A stretch of DNA of 64,000 nt from GCA-2706205 sp964215955 (GCA_964215955.1 CAXPDR010000006.1:9909-73908); one strand, 5' to 3'; shown: positions 34,397-43,817, counted from the first letter of the stretch. Notes: generated from the sequence alone by a model not told the origin. Numbers and translations: made by a program.

Positions 34397-34984
34397 ATGA
34401 CTCATAACACAACCAAACATAATTTTTCTTTAACGCGAGCAAACAAAGAAAAAACTCACGAAACCACAGGTAGAGTTATTTGGCTTACAGGTCTTTCAGG
34501 ATCAGGAAAATCAACTATCGCTAATGAGTTGGAAAAATTAGCCTTTTCGGATAATAAAGTTGTTAAAACTCTAGACGGAGATAATTTTCGCCTTAAATTA
34601 TGCAAGGATTTAGGCTTCTCCCAAGAGGATAGACTTGAAAATTTAAGAAGAGTCTCTGAAGTTGCTAAATTATTTGTAGAAAATGGCACGCTTACAATTT
34701 GTAGTTTTATATCTCCCCTTATTTCTCAAAGGGAAATGATTAAAGAGATTTTAGCAGATGACTTAATTCTTATTCATATTGATACAGACTTAGAAACGTG
34801 TAAGTCTAGAGACCCTAAAGGTTTATATATAAAAGCGATCAAAGGTGAAATCAAAGATTTTACTGGTGTGAGCTCACCTTATGAAACTCCAAATAATCCT
34901 AATCTAACAATTAATACCACGACGATGTCAGCTGAAGAAGCTGCCCAAAAAATTTATATTTACTATCTTGAAACGATAAAATAA
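34397..34984 (+). CDS. cysC: Adenylylsulfate (APS) kinase
   Basis: A 195-residue enzyme making PAPS from APS and ATP. RVIWLTGLSGSGKSTIANELEK carries the P-loop, KTLDGDNFRLKLCKDLGFSQEDRLENLRRVSEVAKLF the APS-binding segment, and CSFISPLISQREMIKE contains the conserved serine region. GLYIKAIKGEIKDFTGVSSPYE is the family's closing block. PAPS feeds either sulfonucleotide reduction or sulfotransferases; a sulfotransferase is encoded 3.2 kb away and no PAPS reductase is in the window. Ends convergently with cysQ, overlapping by 22 bases. Confidence 0.97.
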   Translation: MTHNTTKHNFSLTRANKEKTHETTGRVIWLTGLSGSGKSTIANELEKLAFSDNKVVKTLDGDNFRLKLCKDLGFSQEDRLENLRRVSEVAKLFVENGTLTICSFISPLISQREMIKEILADDLILIHIDTDLETCKSRDPKGLYIKAIKGEIKDFTGVSSPYETPNNPNLTINTTTMSAEEAAQKIYIYYLETIK

Positions 34985-35724
34985 GGATTTAAAAGATCTT
35001 CCTTATTATAGCTTAAAGACTCATTGGTCTCATGTATCAAAACCTTGGCGCCAGCATTTTCAACAACAGCATGAGCTGCAGCTGTATCCCACTCCATTGT
35101 AGGACCTAGTCTTGGATAAATATCTGCACTGCCTTCAGCAACTAAACAAAACTTCAATGAACTTCCTGCAGAAACCATTTCAAGATTTGAATGTTTAGAT
35201 TTTAAAGTTTCAACAAACTCTAATGTTTCTCCCGATAAATGGGATCTACTTGTTACAACTTTGAAATTATCTTGCTTCTCTTTCAGCGGAAGTTGAGTTG
35301 GCTCATTACCATTAACGGATTTATAAGATTTTCCATCTTCAGTATAATAAAGCGTATTAAGCACAGGAGCATAAACAAATCCATCAACCACTCTGCCATA
35401 TTTTGCAAAGGCTATATTTACTGTAAACTCACCATTTTTCTTAATGAATTCTTTGGTACCATCTAGTGGATCAACAATAAAACATGCGTCCCATTCTTTT
35501 CTTTGCTCATAATCTAATTGATCATTTTCTTCTGAAAGAATTGGTATTTTGGGATATAACTCTTGTAGTTTTTTACAGATAAAATTATTAGCTAATTTAT
35601 CCGCCTTAGTTAAAGGGCTTTTATCCTCTTTAATCTCGATATCAAAATCAGGACTATTATAAACTTTTAAGATTTCTTTTCCTGCACCAATTACGATTTC
35701 ATTAAGCGCATTACTAGATATCAT
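34963..35724 (-). CDS. cysQ: 3'(2'),5'-bisphosphate nucleotidase (PAP phosphatase)
   Basis: About 253 residues of the inositol-monophosphatase superfamily: SPLTKADKLANNFICKKL, ILSEEND, CFIVDPLDGTKEFIKKNGEFTVNIA (metal-binding DPLDGT) and TMEWDTAAAHAVVENAGAK. CysQ removes the 3'-phosphate from PAP, the by-product of sulfotransferases. I chose ATG 35724; the longer frame would add 41 residues that lie in the kdsD coding region. It overlaps kdsD by 11 bases. A CysQ coupled to Kdo genes and beside APS kinase supports active PAPS use in glycan synthesis. Confidence 0.93.
   Translation of the reverse strand: MISSNALNEIVIGAGKEILKVYNSPDFDIEIKEDKSPLTKADKLANNFICKKLQELYPKIPILSEENDQLDYEQRKEWDACFIVDPLDGTKEFIKKNGEFTVNIAFAKYGRVVDGFVYAPVLNTLYYTEDGKSYKSVNGNEPTQLPLKEKQDNFKVVTSRSHLSGETLEFVETLKSKHSNLEMVSAGSSLKFCLVAEGSADIYPRLGPTMEWDTAAAHAVVENAGAKVLIHETNESLSYNKEDLLNPYFIVSR
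34981..35006. terminator. Possible weak two-way terminator at the cysC/cysQ junction
   Basis: ATAAGGA (34981-34987) pairs with TCCTTAT (35000-35006) across a 12-base loop, at the joined ends of two convergent genes. There is no long T-run on either side, so it may be chance. Confidence 0.25.
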
Positions 35725-36652
35725 AACGATGTAATATACCTTCAAGTTTATTATTCTCAGCAACAAGAAGAATCGTAATTTTTCGCTCTTGCATAATTTC
35801 TTCTGCTTCAACAATTCTTTCATTAGGGCTAATAACAACCGGATCATTTATGGCAAAATCAGATGCTTTCATCTCAAGGGCTTTTTCTTTTTTCTCCCTA
35901 AGAAGTCTTCTGATATCTCCATCTGTTATAATTCCTGAAATCTTTTCATTATTTAAAACAACACCAATTCCTAATCTACCTTTAGAGATAATTGCTAAAA
36001 TATCATCAAACTCAGTTTCAGGAGTTAAGATTGGTAAATTCTTAGTAATCATTAAATCAGAAGTTTTAGTTAATAACTTTCTTCCTAAACTTCCTCCTGG
36101 ATGAAATTTTGCAAAATTTTCAGGTTGAAAATCTCTTGCTTTCATTAATGCGACAGCAATCATATCACCCATGGCCATTGTAACCGTTGTGGATGTTGTA
36201 GGAGCTAATTCTAGTGGACAAGCTTCTTTAGGGATTGAAATATTTAAAAAATAATCGGAATATTTTGCTAATGTAGATTCCCTCTTAGCAGTAATTGCTA
36301 TCACCGTATTTTGATTTTCTTTTAAAAAGCTTAGAATTTTGATGACTTCTTCAGTTTCACCAGAATTTGAAATTGCAACAACAACATCTTCGCTATGAAT
36401 CATTCCTAAATCACCATGGTAAGCTTCTCCAGGATGAACAAAGAAAGATCTCGTTCCCGTACTCGCTAGTGTAGCAGCTATCTTTTTTCCCACAATTCCA
36501 GATTTTCCCATTCCTGTTATAACGACTCTGCCTTTTGTATTCAAAATGGCATTAACTGATCCACTAAAATCATCTGATAAATTTTCTTTAACAGCATTCA
36601 TGCCGCTAATTTCAATGTCTAAAACTTCTTTACCAATTTCTATATAATTCAT
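35714..36652 (-). CDS. kdsD: Arabinose-5-phosphate isomerase (KdsD/KpsF), copy 1
   Basis: Encodes 312 residues: a SIS domain (GRVVITGMGKSGIVGKKIAATLASTGT, HPGEAYHGDLGMIHSEDVV, SNSGETEEVIKIL, LAPTTSTTVTMAMGD) then two CBS domains from about residue 200 with KFHPGGSLGRKLL between. It makes D-arabinose 5-phosphate for Kdo. It lies 9 bases after kdsA and overlaps cysQ by 11 bases. A second, very similar copy is at 48410-49351; both end in RYDI. The linkage to kdsA and kdsB suggests this is the copy for this locus. Confidence 0.95.
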   Translation of the reverse strand: MNYIEIGKEVLDIEISGMNAVKENLSDDFSGSVNAILNTKGRVVITGMGKSGIVGKKIAATLASTGTRSFFVHPGEAYHGDLGMIHSEDVVVAISNSGETEEVIKILSFLKENQNTVIAITAKRESTLAKYSDYFLNISIPKEACPLELAPTTSTTVTMAMGDMIAVALMKARDFQPENFAKFHPGGSLGRKLLTKTSDLMITKNLPILTPETEFDDILAIISKGRLGIGVVLNNEKISGIITDGDIRRLLREKKEKALEMKASDFAINDPVVISPNERIVEAEEIMQERKITILLVAENNKLEGILHRYDI

Positions 36653-36661
36653 AAATATTTC

Positions 36662-37471
36662 TTATAAAACAGACCTAATTTCTAAAAGTTTTTTAATCAT
36701 ATCTTTGGCTTTATGCATTTGAATCTGGCTACTAGCATCAGACCATGCATTGTCTGGATCTGGATGGGCCTCCATAAAAATACCATCAGCACCGGCAGCA
36801 ACAGCAGCTTTAGCAAGAACAAAAATCTGCTCCCTCTTTCCTCCAGTTGTTTTTCCTAATCCACCAGGCCTTTGAACACAATGAGTAGCATCATGAACCG
36901 TTTTTACGCCAAAATCTTTCATAATTTGAAAACTCGACATATCAACAACTAAGTTATTATAACCAAAACTCGTCCCTCTTTCAGTTAATCTAATATTTTC
37001 CCTTTCCAAATACGTTGCTGCTTTTTCAACAATATTTTTAGTATCGCTAGGTGCGAGGAATTGACCTTTCTTCACTTTTAAAATTGAGTTATGCTCCTTA
37101 CATGCTTTTGCCCCAGCAACAATCATATCAGTCTGGCGACACAAAAAAGCTGGTACTTGTAGAACATCAACGATTTTAGCAACTATTTCTGCTTGTTCAG
37201 GATAATGAAAATCTGTAATTGTTTTTAAATTAAATTCTGTTGCCACCTTTTGCATCCAATCAAGTCCTTGTTCTAATCCAGGCCCTCGTTTTGAATCAAT
37301 CGCGCTTCGGTTAGCCTTATCAAAGCTTCCTTTAAAATATATATTCACTTCATTTTCAAGATCAGAAAACTCTTTGGCTAGAAACTCCGCTGTTTCAAAT
37401 ACTAACTTTTCAGTTTCCAGCATACACGGACCAATAAAAAGGTCAAGTTTATCATTTTTATCAATTTCCAC
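36662..37471 (-). CDS. kdsA: Kdo-8-phosphate synthase
   Basis: About 270 residues condensing arabinose 5-phosphate with phosphoenolpyruvate. Family blocks FIGPCMLETE, YFKGSFDKANRSAIDSKRGPGLEQGL, TDFHYPEQAE, LKVKKGQFLAP, ERGTSFGYNNLVVDMSSF, DATHCVQRPGG and AGADGIFMEAHPDPDNAWSDA are all present. GTG at 37471 is the better start: GAGGAG lies seven bases ahead, and it overlaps kdsB by 11 bases. An upstream start would add 16 residues overlapping further into kdsB. Confidence 0.96.
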   Translation of the reverse strand: MEIDKNDKLDLFIGPCMLETEKLVFETAEFLAKEFSDLENEVNIYFKGSFDKANRSAIDSKRGPGLEQGLDWMQKVATEFNLKTITDFHYPEQAEIVAKIVDVLQVPAFLCRQTDMIVAGAKACKEHNSILKVKKGQFLAPSDTKNIVEKAATYLERENIRLTERGTSFGYNNLVVDMSSFQIMKDFGVKTVHDATHCVQRPGGLGKTTGGKREQIFVLAKAAVAAGADGIFMEAHPDPDNAWSDASSQIQMHKAKDMIKKLLEIRSVL

Positions 37472-38201
37472 GAAGTAACTCCTCAACTTTAATAATATCT
37501 TCTTCTGTATCAATTCCAATTAACTTTTTTTCTGTTTCAACCGCGCCAAATGAAAAGCCAAATTCTAGTGCTTTTAATTGTTCTAATTTCTCCAAAGATT
37601 CATAGTGTGAGTTTTCCAGTTTCGAAAATTCTAGAAGCTTTTTAACCTTAAAGCTATAAACACCTATGTGCTGATACCATGGAAAATCACTCAACTCTTC
37701 TCTAGAATAAGGAATATTATTTCTAGAAAAATATAGACATTTCTTACTATTTGGAGAAAAAATACACTTAACAGTGTTTGGATTTTTAAAGTCTTTACTT
37801 TGAGTACTTCTTTTCTTCACAATTGTGACAATATCAAAGTGAGAGTTTGAATTATGAAAATCTCCAATTTTTCTTATTTCTTCCCCAGTCAATAAAGGTT
37901 CATCAGCTTGGACATTTATTATATGGGTGTAGTCTTGCGTAGAAAAATATCTTTCTAATGCAATGGCAATTCTATCTGACCCGGAATCTGTTTTATCAAA
38001 AACCTTTACAACATTAAATTTCTGCAATTGACAATAGTCGAATATCTTCTGATCTCCAGCAACAAAAGCATAATCAAATCCACTTTCAGTTACATTTCTA
38101 TGAACGTAGTCTAAAATTACTTTACCATTAACTTTTTCTAGTAATTTACCTGGAAAACGAGAAGAGTCATAACGGGCTGGAATTAAAATTATAGTTTTCA
38201 T
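37461..38201 (-). CDS. kdsB: CMP-Kdo synthetase
   Basis: About 246 residues. IILIPARYDSSRFPGKLLEKVNGKVILDYV is the nucleotidyl-transfer loop of CMP-Kdo synthetase, followed by INVQADEPLLTGEEI and NIPYSREELSDFPWYQHIGVYSFK. It activates Kdo as CMP-Kdo for lipid A core or capsule linker synthesis. ATG 38201 is preferred over a TTG at 38207. It is followed by kdsA and preceded by the UDPGP-like gene on the same strand. Confidence 0.96.
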   Translation of the reverse strand: MKTIILIPARYDSSRFPGKLLEKVNGKVILDYVHRNVTESGFDYAFVAGDQKIFDYCQLQKFNVVKVFDKTDSGSDRIAIALERYFSTQDYTHIINVQADEPLLTGEEIRKIGDFHNSNSHFDIVTIVKKRSTQSKDFKNPNTVKCIFSPNSKKCLYFSRNNIPYSREELSDFPWYQHIGVYSFKVKKLLEFSKLENSHYESLEKLEQLKALEFGFSFGAVETEKKLIGIDTEEDIIKVEELLRGN

Positions 38202-38207
38202 AAACAA

Positions 38208-39509
38208 TTATTTATCATATATCTCATCAAAGTCACTTCTTTTCTTTATGGGTAAGAAAAATTTCTCTCTATTCTCTGGGGCTAAATTTAAAAAGTGAAC
38301 CAAAGCTTGGTTGTGATTTAATCTAAAGTATTTATCTAGATTCAAAAGAGTTGAACCAATGGCCCCTTCTAGTTGAGTAAACTTTTTTCCATTTTGCTCC
38401 TTAACATTTTTTATTAAATCAGGTGCTAAAATTTTATAAAAATCCTCTTTTTGAACATCCAGATATTTATTAAATTTTTCTTTAAGAGCTTTTTTATTAA
38501 ACAGAACGATATTGGTATTAAATAGGGACCTTTCGTCTCCCACCCTAAGACCCAAATCCTCAAAATAGCTTAATTGGTTAGCTTTTTCGGCTTGAGCTTT
38601 TTCAACAATAGTTACATAAGATGATCCATCTTCTTTATTTACTAAGGCAATTTGCCCACCCTTTTTATCTTTTTCAAGTTTAGTAGTCGTTATCATTACA
38701 ATAGGAACTTCTTCTTCTACTATCCAAGTTAAAATTTTCTGATCAGGATTTGATCTTAGGTCCTCCCCGTTTCCAATACATGTAATTTCATTTGGAATTG
38801 AACCCATTTCAAATAATTCAATGAGCTCATTAAAACCTAAGAATGCATGACCTCCTGGAGCTTCTCTTTCAAATGTAATTTCTCCAACATCATTTAGAGT
38901 TGGCATCATCAATTGATTTATGCTTTCAGTCGTTTGAAGTTTATCTGAGCTAAAAATTTCTTTATAAGTTTTATCGCTTACTTTAGGGTGTTTTAGATTC
39001 CAAATATCTTCAACGGCTTTCTTAGTTTCACTATTAACAAGATTTTTAAACCTAACTTTACCTACAATATCATTAGAAACAAATTCTTCTGCCAATAATA
39101 ATTGAACTTCCGCAATTGAAGCTACTTGACCTTGATAATTAATAAATAAATCAGTTCCTTTGGCTCCAAGTTCTGACCTATTTGTATATTTCTTTAACAG
39201 ATCGTCTCTTTTAACACTTGTTCCAAGTCCAGCTTGCATCTTACATATCTCAAGAGTAAAGTCTTTGAGCTTACTTGAGGAGTTGTAAGTAAGGGCTTCA
39301 TAGTCCTGAATAGGAATTTTCTTTAAATCATTTTCATTAACAATTGGTAGTGGAAAACAGTTTGCACCATTCGCCCCATCATTCATAACAAGTTCAACTG
39401 CTTCATTATTTTCATATTTTTGATAAAGAGAGTGAAAATATGAATAGTTTACTTCAATGCACTCTTTAGAGAATTTACCTTCATACTTTTGAATTAATAA
39501 GTCTTTCAT
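38208..39509 (-). CDS. UDP-sugar pyrophosphorylase-like (UDPGP family)
   Basis: About 433 residues. EICKMQAGLGTSVKRDDLL near residue 92 matches the uridylyl-binding loop of UTP-glucose-1-phosphate uridylyltransferases of the UDPGP group (PF01704), and REAPGGHAFLGFNELIEL and TCIGNGEDLRSNPDQKILTW fit the sugar-binding domain. It should make UDP-glucose, UDP-GlcNAc or a related sugar nucleotide; the exact sugar is uncertain. GAGGAAG precedes ATG 39509, which overlaps the stop of the polytopic gene by one base (TGATG). It lies upstream of kdsB in the same run. Confidence 0.75.
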   Translation of the reverse strand: MKDLLIQKYEGKFSKECIEVNYSYFHSLYQKYENNEAVELVMNDGANGANCFPLPIVNENDLKKIPIQDYEALTYNSSSKLKDFTLEICKMQAGLGTSVKRDDLLKKYTNRSELGAKGTDLFINYQGQVASIAEVQLLLAEEFVSNDIVGKVRFKNLVNSETKKAVEDIWNLKHPKVSDKTYKEIFSSDKLQTTESINQLMMPTLNDVGEITFEREAPGGHAFLGFNELIELFEMGSIPNEITCIGNGEDLRSNPDQKILTWIVEEEVPIVMITTTKLEKDKKGGQIALVNKEDGSSYVTIVEKAQAEKANQLSYFEDLGLRVGDERSLFNTNIVLFNKKALKEKFNKYLDVQKEDFYKILAPDLIKNVKEQNGKKFTQLEGAIGSTLLNLDKYFRLNHNQALVHFLNLAPENREKFFLPIKKRSDFDEIYDK

Positions 39510-41104
39510 CACTTCCTCATTGATATAGATTTTATTTCTTTAAAGTTTTTAAACTTTAAGACTGTATATTTATCTTCTTGAAAATACCTTTCATACTCAT
39601 TGGGATAAGTTAAGTCTGTGTATTTATCATTTATAAACAAACGTTTAACACTTCCCCTTCTATATTTAAGGGCTTCAATTAAAACATATAAATGTCCATC
39701 AATAAACTTTGAAGTCTTATAGTTAATTTCTGAAGTTAGTTTTTTGACATCATCAGTTTCAAAACTCATCCATTCGGGATCTAAATGCCCATAAGCCTTT
39801 GAAAACTTGTTTGAAAAAAGTTTAAACCTTGCATTAATGTCCCCTGCAGTTGCTGCGTCATACAACTTTGAATAATTGTATAACCTTATAAAGTTCATGA
39901 CTAATGTTCGTGAATTTATATAACCAAAACCATAAACCCCATAAGCTAAGACAAAGATCCATAAGTATTTTGTCCATTGAATAAGATTATTATCCTTAAC
40001 TTTATTTTTTACTTCATAAAAAAAGTACCCAAGAAAAATCATCCACAAGAAGTATGAATACCTACCAGCAACCACGTGTACAGAGGTGTGTTGAAACATC
40101 AATAAATACCAAGATAGACCTGCAGGAACGAGGAAATAGAAAAATTTATAATTTAGTTTCGACTCTTTGGCCCTAATTCTTTTAATTAATATTATAAAAA
40201 GAAATAAGAAAACAATTCCCGGTAAATAAAAGTACCTTTCTACTCTTGAAGAAATTGTCATTGGATAACCTAGCCAGTCCTTGCCACTCATTTTTTTCTT
40301 AAATGCAGGTTCATCAGATCGAACTTTATCAAGCATTCTAGCTTCCGCAGCCTCCCTAACCTTGTCTAATCCTTTATCAATTCCCCCGTGATAGTTAGTT
40401 ACCTGAATTAAAAGTAAAACAACTGTAAACAATGGAGCTAGGCCCAAAAGAAAAGCCTCTTTAGTAAAAAGCCTATTTTTAGCAAAATACAAAACCCCTA
40501 CCATCATAATAAAAGTAGAAACCCAGAACATATAATAATTTTGGCAAAGAAAGAAATATGAGACCCAAGTAAAAAGCAAATATTTAAATTGATTTCTCTG
40601 CACAAATCTTACGATAAAAAACATGCAAAAATTAAAAAAGGCAAAGTTGTATGGATGCTGGTGAATTGTACTTCCAAAAAATGTTAAAAAATGTGTACCA
40701 AGTATAAAGAGATTACCTACAACGGGAAAAATATCTGATCTAAAATATTCCTTTAACCATAAGGACTGGGCTATAATTCCAAGGATTACCAGGAAAATCA
40801 GAAAGACCTGTAGCGGTATTGGAGACTTTGCTCCTGCTCGTATTGTTAGTTCAGCTATAAACTTGAATAAACCCGGATTACGTTTATGAAATAGTGCATG
40901 ATCTTTTACCTCATTAAATGGCTGCTTAGCGTTAAAAGATGCCATTCTCCAGACTCGTAATATATGTCTATCCTGTTTTCCATAAGTACTTTTTCCATGC
41001 TCTCTCACGGCCAAGTTTACAGGATGAATTAAAGTCACCGCAAAAACAAAATAATAGCAACAAGTAAATATCAATAGCCCCTTTGGGCTTATTTTCCATT
41101 TCAT
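39509..41104 (-). CDS. Polytopic membrane protein, candidate GT-C glycosyltransferase (paralog 2)
   Basis: Encodes 531 residues, ten or more helices plus a soluble C-terminal tail. It aligns along its whole length with the protein at 10034-11662: HILRVWRM, EVKDHALFHKRNPGLFKFI, LGIIAQSLWLKEYF, TIHQHPYNFAFFNF, NYYMFWVSTFIMMVGV, RVERYFYLPG and GLSWYLLMFQHTSVH. Right beside it, divergently, are a GtrB-like transferase and GtrA, so it may be the GtrC-like, substrate-specific enzyme of that cassette. Family unnamed to me; candidate GT-C fold from helix layout and conserved charged loop 1. Confidence 0.6.
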   Translation of the reverse strand: MKWKISPKGLLIFTCCYYFVFAVTLIHPVNLAVREHGKSTYGKQDRHILRVWRMASFNAKQPFNEVKDHALFHKRNPGLFKFIAELTIRAGAKSPIPLQVFLIFLVILGIIAQSLWLKEYFRSDIFPVVGNLFILGTHFLTFFGSTIHQHPYNFAFFNFCMFFIVRFVQRNQFKYLLFTWVSYFFLCQNYYMFWVSTFIMMVGVLYFAKNRLFTKEAFLLGLAPLFTVVLLLIQVTNYHGGIDKGLDKVREAAEARMLDKVRSDEPAFKKKMSGKDWLGYPMTISSRVERYFYLPGIVFLFLFIILIKRIRAKESKLNYKFFYFLVPAGLSWYLLMFQHTSVHVVAGRYSYFLWMIFLGYFFYEVKNKVKDNNLIQWTKYLWIFVLAYGVYGFGYINSRTLVMNFIRLYNYSKLYDAATAGDINARFKLFSNKFSKAYGHLDPEWMSFETDDVKKLTSEINYKTSKFIDGHLYVLIEALKYRRGSVKRLFINDKYTDLTYPNEYERYFQEDKYTVLKFKNFKEIKSISMRK

Positions 41105-41162
41105 TTTCGTCCATTCTCTAATATGATGCTATAAATAATAAACTTATAAAGAAGATTAGACT

Positions 41163-42065
41163 ATGAAAAAACTTATTGTCATTGTTCCTGCATACAATGA
41201 AGAAGAAAAAATTGAAGATGCAGTAATTGCCCTAAACGCACTCAAAGAAGAATATAAACAAAGAGAAATTGAGTTTAAAGTTTACGTCATTAATGACGGA
41301 TCTAAAGACAAGACATTAGAACTTGCACAAAAAGCTGGTGCTGATCGAGTTGTTAAGCATAAGATCAACAGAGGACTAGGTGCAGCAATCAGATCTGGCT
41401 TACAAGCTGCTAAAACTGATGGTGCAGATATTGTAGTTAAATTTGATGCTGACCTCCAACATAATCCAAATGATATCTGGAATCTAATTCAACCAATTTT
41501 AAACGATGAAGCTGATACAGTTTATGGCCATAGATTCAATAAAATTGCTTATAATATGCCTTTCGTAAGAAAGTATGGAAATAAAGTTTTCATTGGCTTA
41601 ATGCGTTGGCTTACAGGGTGGCCTGTTTATGATTCCCAGCCAGGTATACTCGCTGTTAATTCCTCTTACCTCGCGAATTTTTATTTACCAGGAGATTACA
41701 ATTACACCCAGCAAATTCTTTTAGATTCCTACCACAAGGGAATGAGGTTTGCTCACGTAGATGTAGAGTTTAGAAAAAGAGAAACTGGTAAATCATTTAT
41801 TTCATACAAATATCCTTTTAAGGTTTTGCCACAAATCCTTCAAATTGTTATTGGGGTGAGACCATTAAAGTTTTTTGGACCAATTGGTATCTTTTTCGTC
41901 CTACTGGCCCTTGGAGTTTCTTTCGTTGAAATCCTAGATTATATTTTTGGAGATGCAAGAAAACCAATTGAACATGTAAATCTAGTACTTGGATCTTTCT
42001 TATTTGGTATACAAACTTTATTCTTTGGTCTTCTAGCCGACTTAATTGCTAAAACAAGAAGATAA
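41163..42065 (+). CDS. Polyprenyl-phosphate glycosyltransferase (GtrB/DPM1-like)
   Basis: A 300-residue GT2 enzyme: IVIVPAYNEEEKIEDAVIAL, VINDGSKDKTLELAQ, KINRGLGAAIRSGLQAA, VVKFDADLQHNPNDIW (DxD) and a C-terminal pair of membrane helices (about 228-290). This is the layout of bactoprenol glucosyltransferases (GtrB) and ArnC-like proteins, which load one sugar onto undecaprenyl phosphate for use outside the membrane. It is coupled to gtrA by a one-base overlap. Confidence 0.88.
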   Translation: MKKLIVIVPAYNEEEKIEDAVIALNALKEEYKQREIEFKVYVINDGSKDKTLELAQKAGADRVVKHKINRGLGAAIRSGLQAAKTDGADIVVKFDADLQHNPNDIWNLIQPILNDEADTVYGHRFNKIAYNMPFVRKYGNKVFIGLMRWLTGWPVYDSQPGILAVNSSYLANFYLPGDYNYTQQILLDSYHKGMRFAHVDVEFRKRETGKSFISYKYPFKVLPQILQIVIGVRPLKFFGPIGIFFVLLALGVSFVEILDYIFGDARKPIEHVNLVLGSFLFGIQTLFFGLLADLIAKTRR

Positions 42066-42460
42066 TGTCCAAAATTAAGTCTATTCTGTTTTCTCAACCA
42101 GTAAAGTTCTTAAAAGGTGGAGCAGTCTTAAAGGTTTTTAGTTTTGGATTAAATTATATCCTTGCAGATTACCTAGGACTTAATAAAGAGTTTGCATATG
42201 TCTTCGTTTTAATTGCAGACTTTCTTCTAGGTTTTTTAATAAATAGATATTTTATCTTTAAAAAAACAGAGAAATCAGAAAAAGACTTAAAAGTATTTAG
42301 AAATTTTATTATTGCAGGATTAGGTTTTAGAGGCCTTAACTGGGTTATTTATATCTGTATTTTAAAATATTTTGAACTTTATATACTTGTCGCTCAACTT
42401 ATTGCCACATTAATTGTTTTAGTTTTAAAGTATAGTGTTTATAAGAAAATATTCAAATAG
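42065..42460 (+). CDS. GtrA-like lipid-linked sugar flippase
   Basis: Encodes 131 residues in four membrane helices, with KFLKGGAVLKVFSFGLNYILADYLGLNKEFAYVFVLIADFLLGFLINRYFIF, the GtrA family pattern (PF04138). It should flip the glycosylated lipid made by the upstream enzyme. With the divergently encoded 39509 protein it forms a GtrA-GtrB-GtrC-like trio. Ends six bases from the convergent CotH-like gene. Confidence 0.9.
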   Translation: MSKIKSILFSQPVKFLKGGAVLKVFSFGLNYILADYLGLNKEFAYVFVLIADFLLGFLINRYFIFKKTEKSEKDLKVFRNFIIAGLGFRGLNWVIYICILKYFELYILVAQLIATLIVLVLKYSVYKKIFK

Positions 42461-42466
42461 CTAACA

Positions 42467-43816
42467 CTAATTTATACAGCTATGGGAAATATACTTTTCA
42501 ATCTCCCTACAAAATATTGGTATACGTTTTCTTAGAAAATTCTTTATATGATTTATAGACCTCAGAGATGCTCTATCATTGTTTTCTTTAGCAATGGACT
42601 CGAAATGGTTTAGTAGAACATCAGTTTCTTTACTTTTTATCGTGTGTATTAGCTCTTTAATCTTTTTTCTGAAATGATCTTTAAAGTCATCATCATTTTT
42701 AGAAAGGCGGATAAAAATTTCTTTAAAAATCTCTCCTTTATTTTTTTTATGGTCCACAACCATCTCTGTGACTGCTATATTAAAATCATTCGTCGTACTT
42801 TCATACCTATTATAATAACTTTTTCTAAACGCACCATCAAAGTCCCATGGAATATACTCCCATTTTTGATCCTTTTTCATATTCTTGTAAAAAACACCTT
42901 GATGCCAGTCACCATTCCCTGTAAACATAACGACAACTAAAGTAGAGATGATAGTTTCGATATCTAATAAATCAACTACATCTTGATAAGTTAAATCTTC
43001 ATTATTAACAATATTTCCACGCATTCGTTCATAGGATACTCGATCCTTAATAGGCTGAGTTCCTCTCAATTTAAGGAACATAAAGTTATTATGGCCTACA
43101 GATTTTGCGAATTGTTTTCTCGTTAAATGCTCCGTAATAGTATAAAGCCCTTGTTTTTTCCCATTTAAATAAAATAGGACTGTTTCAAACTTTGCTGTTT
43201 TAGTTCCTAATTTTGAATAAAGGTAAGAAATAAATTGATTGTAGAACTGAAAATGCCCTTCCCTTCTAAGGACAAGTCTTTCAATATCAACACCTTGTTT
43301 TCGAGTTATATCAAATTTCTTAAGAAAGCTTGCCTCACCATATTCCTTTTTAAACCAAAACCTATAGCTTTTCTTTTTTACTTTCTCTTTTCTTGAGCCA
43401 TTACCATGTTGACGTATTCCAGCGAAACTTTCAAACTCAAGTTTTCCCTTATGATACAACTTAATATATGAAGCTCTTTCCCAAAGTCTTCCTCGCTTAA
43501 AAGAGTTTTTTACAATTCCCCTTTCCTCGCTGTATAAGTCATTAGGATCAACCCATACTGATAAGACTGGAATAGATATTTTAGGTAGTTCAATGTCCAT
43601 TTTAATGAACTCTTTTAATTTATCAGTTACGATATAAGCTTGATCAATCGGATTATAAGCGTTCCTAGTTCTTCCGGTGTAAATAGCCTTTGCATTTTCC
43701 GATTCATTTAAGTAGATTTGAATTCCTTCTTTATAATCATCCTTCATTAGCTTCTTAGAAATCAAAACTAAGGCAAATAAGCCTAGAAAATATAAAAAGG
43801 TTTTCAATTGTTTCAT
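42467..43816 (-). CDS. CotH-type kinase
   Basis: A 449-residue protein with an N-terminal signal or anchor (LKTFLYFLGLFALVLISKKL). The middle reads RGRLWERASYIKLYHKGKL, GIRQHGNGSRKEKVKKKSYRFWFKKEYG, LVLRREGHFQFYNQFISYLYSKLG, GLYTITEHLTRKQFAKS and YIPWDFDGAFRKSYY. These fit CotH (PF08757), a secreted atypical protein kinase with a DxD-type metal site (WDFDGAF). The partner genes encode DUF4956 and VTC proteins. The substrate here is unknown. Confidence 0.88.
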   Translation of the reverse strand: MKQLKTFLYFLGLFALVLISKKLMKDDYKEGIQIYLNESENAKAIYTGRTRNAYNPIDQAYIVTDKLKEFIKMDIELPKISIPVLSVWVDPNDLYSEERGIVKNSFKRGRLWERASYIKLYHKGKLEFESFAGIRQHGNGSRKEKVKKKSYRFWFKKEYGEASFLKKFDITRKQGVDIERLVLRREGHFQFYNQFISYLYSKLGTKTAKFETVLFYLNGKKQGLYTITEHLTRKQFAKSVGHNNFMFLKLRGTQPIKDRVSYERMRGNIVNNEDLTYQDVVDLLDIETIISTLVVVMFTGNGDWHQGVFYKNMKKDQKWEYIPWDFDGAFRKSYYNRYESTTNDFNIAVTEMVVDHKKNKGEIFKEIFIRLSKNDDDFKDHFRKKIKELIHTIKSKETDVLLNHFESIAKENNDRASLRSINHIKNFLRKRIPIFCREIEKYISHSCIN

Positions 43817-43817
43817 T

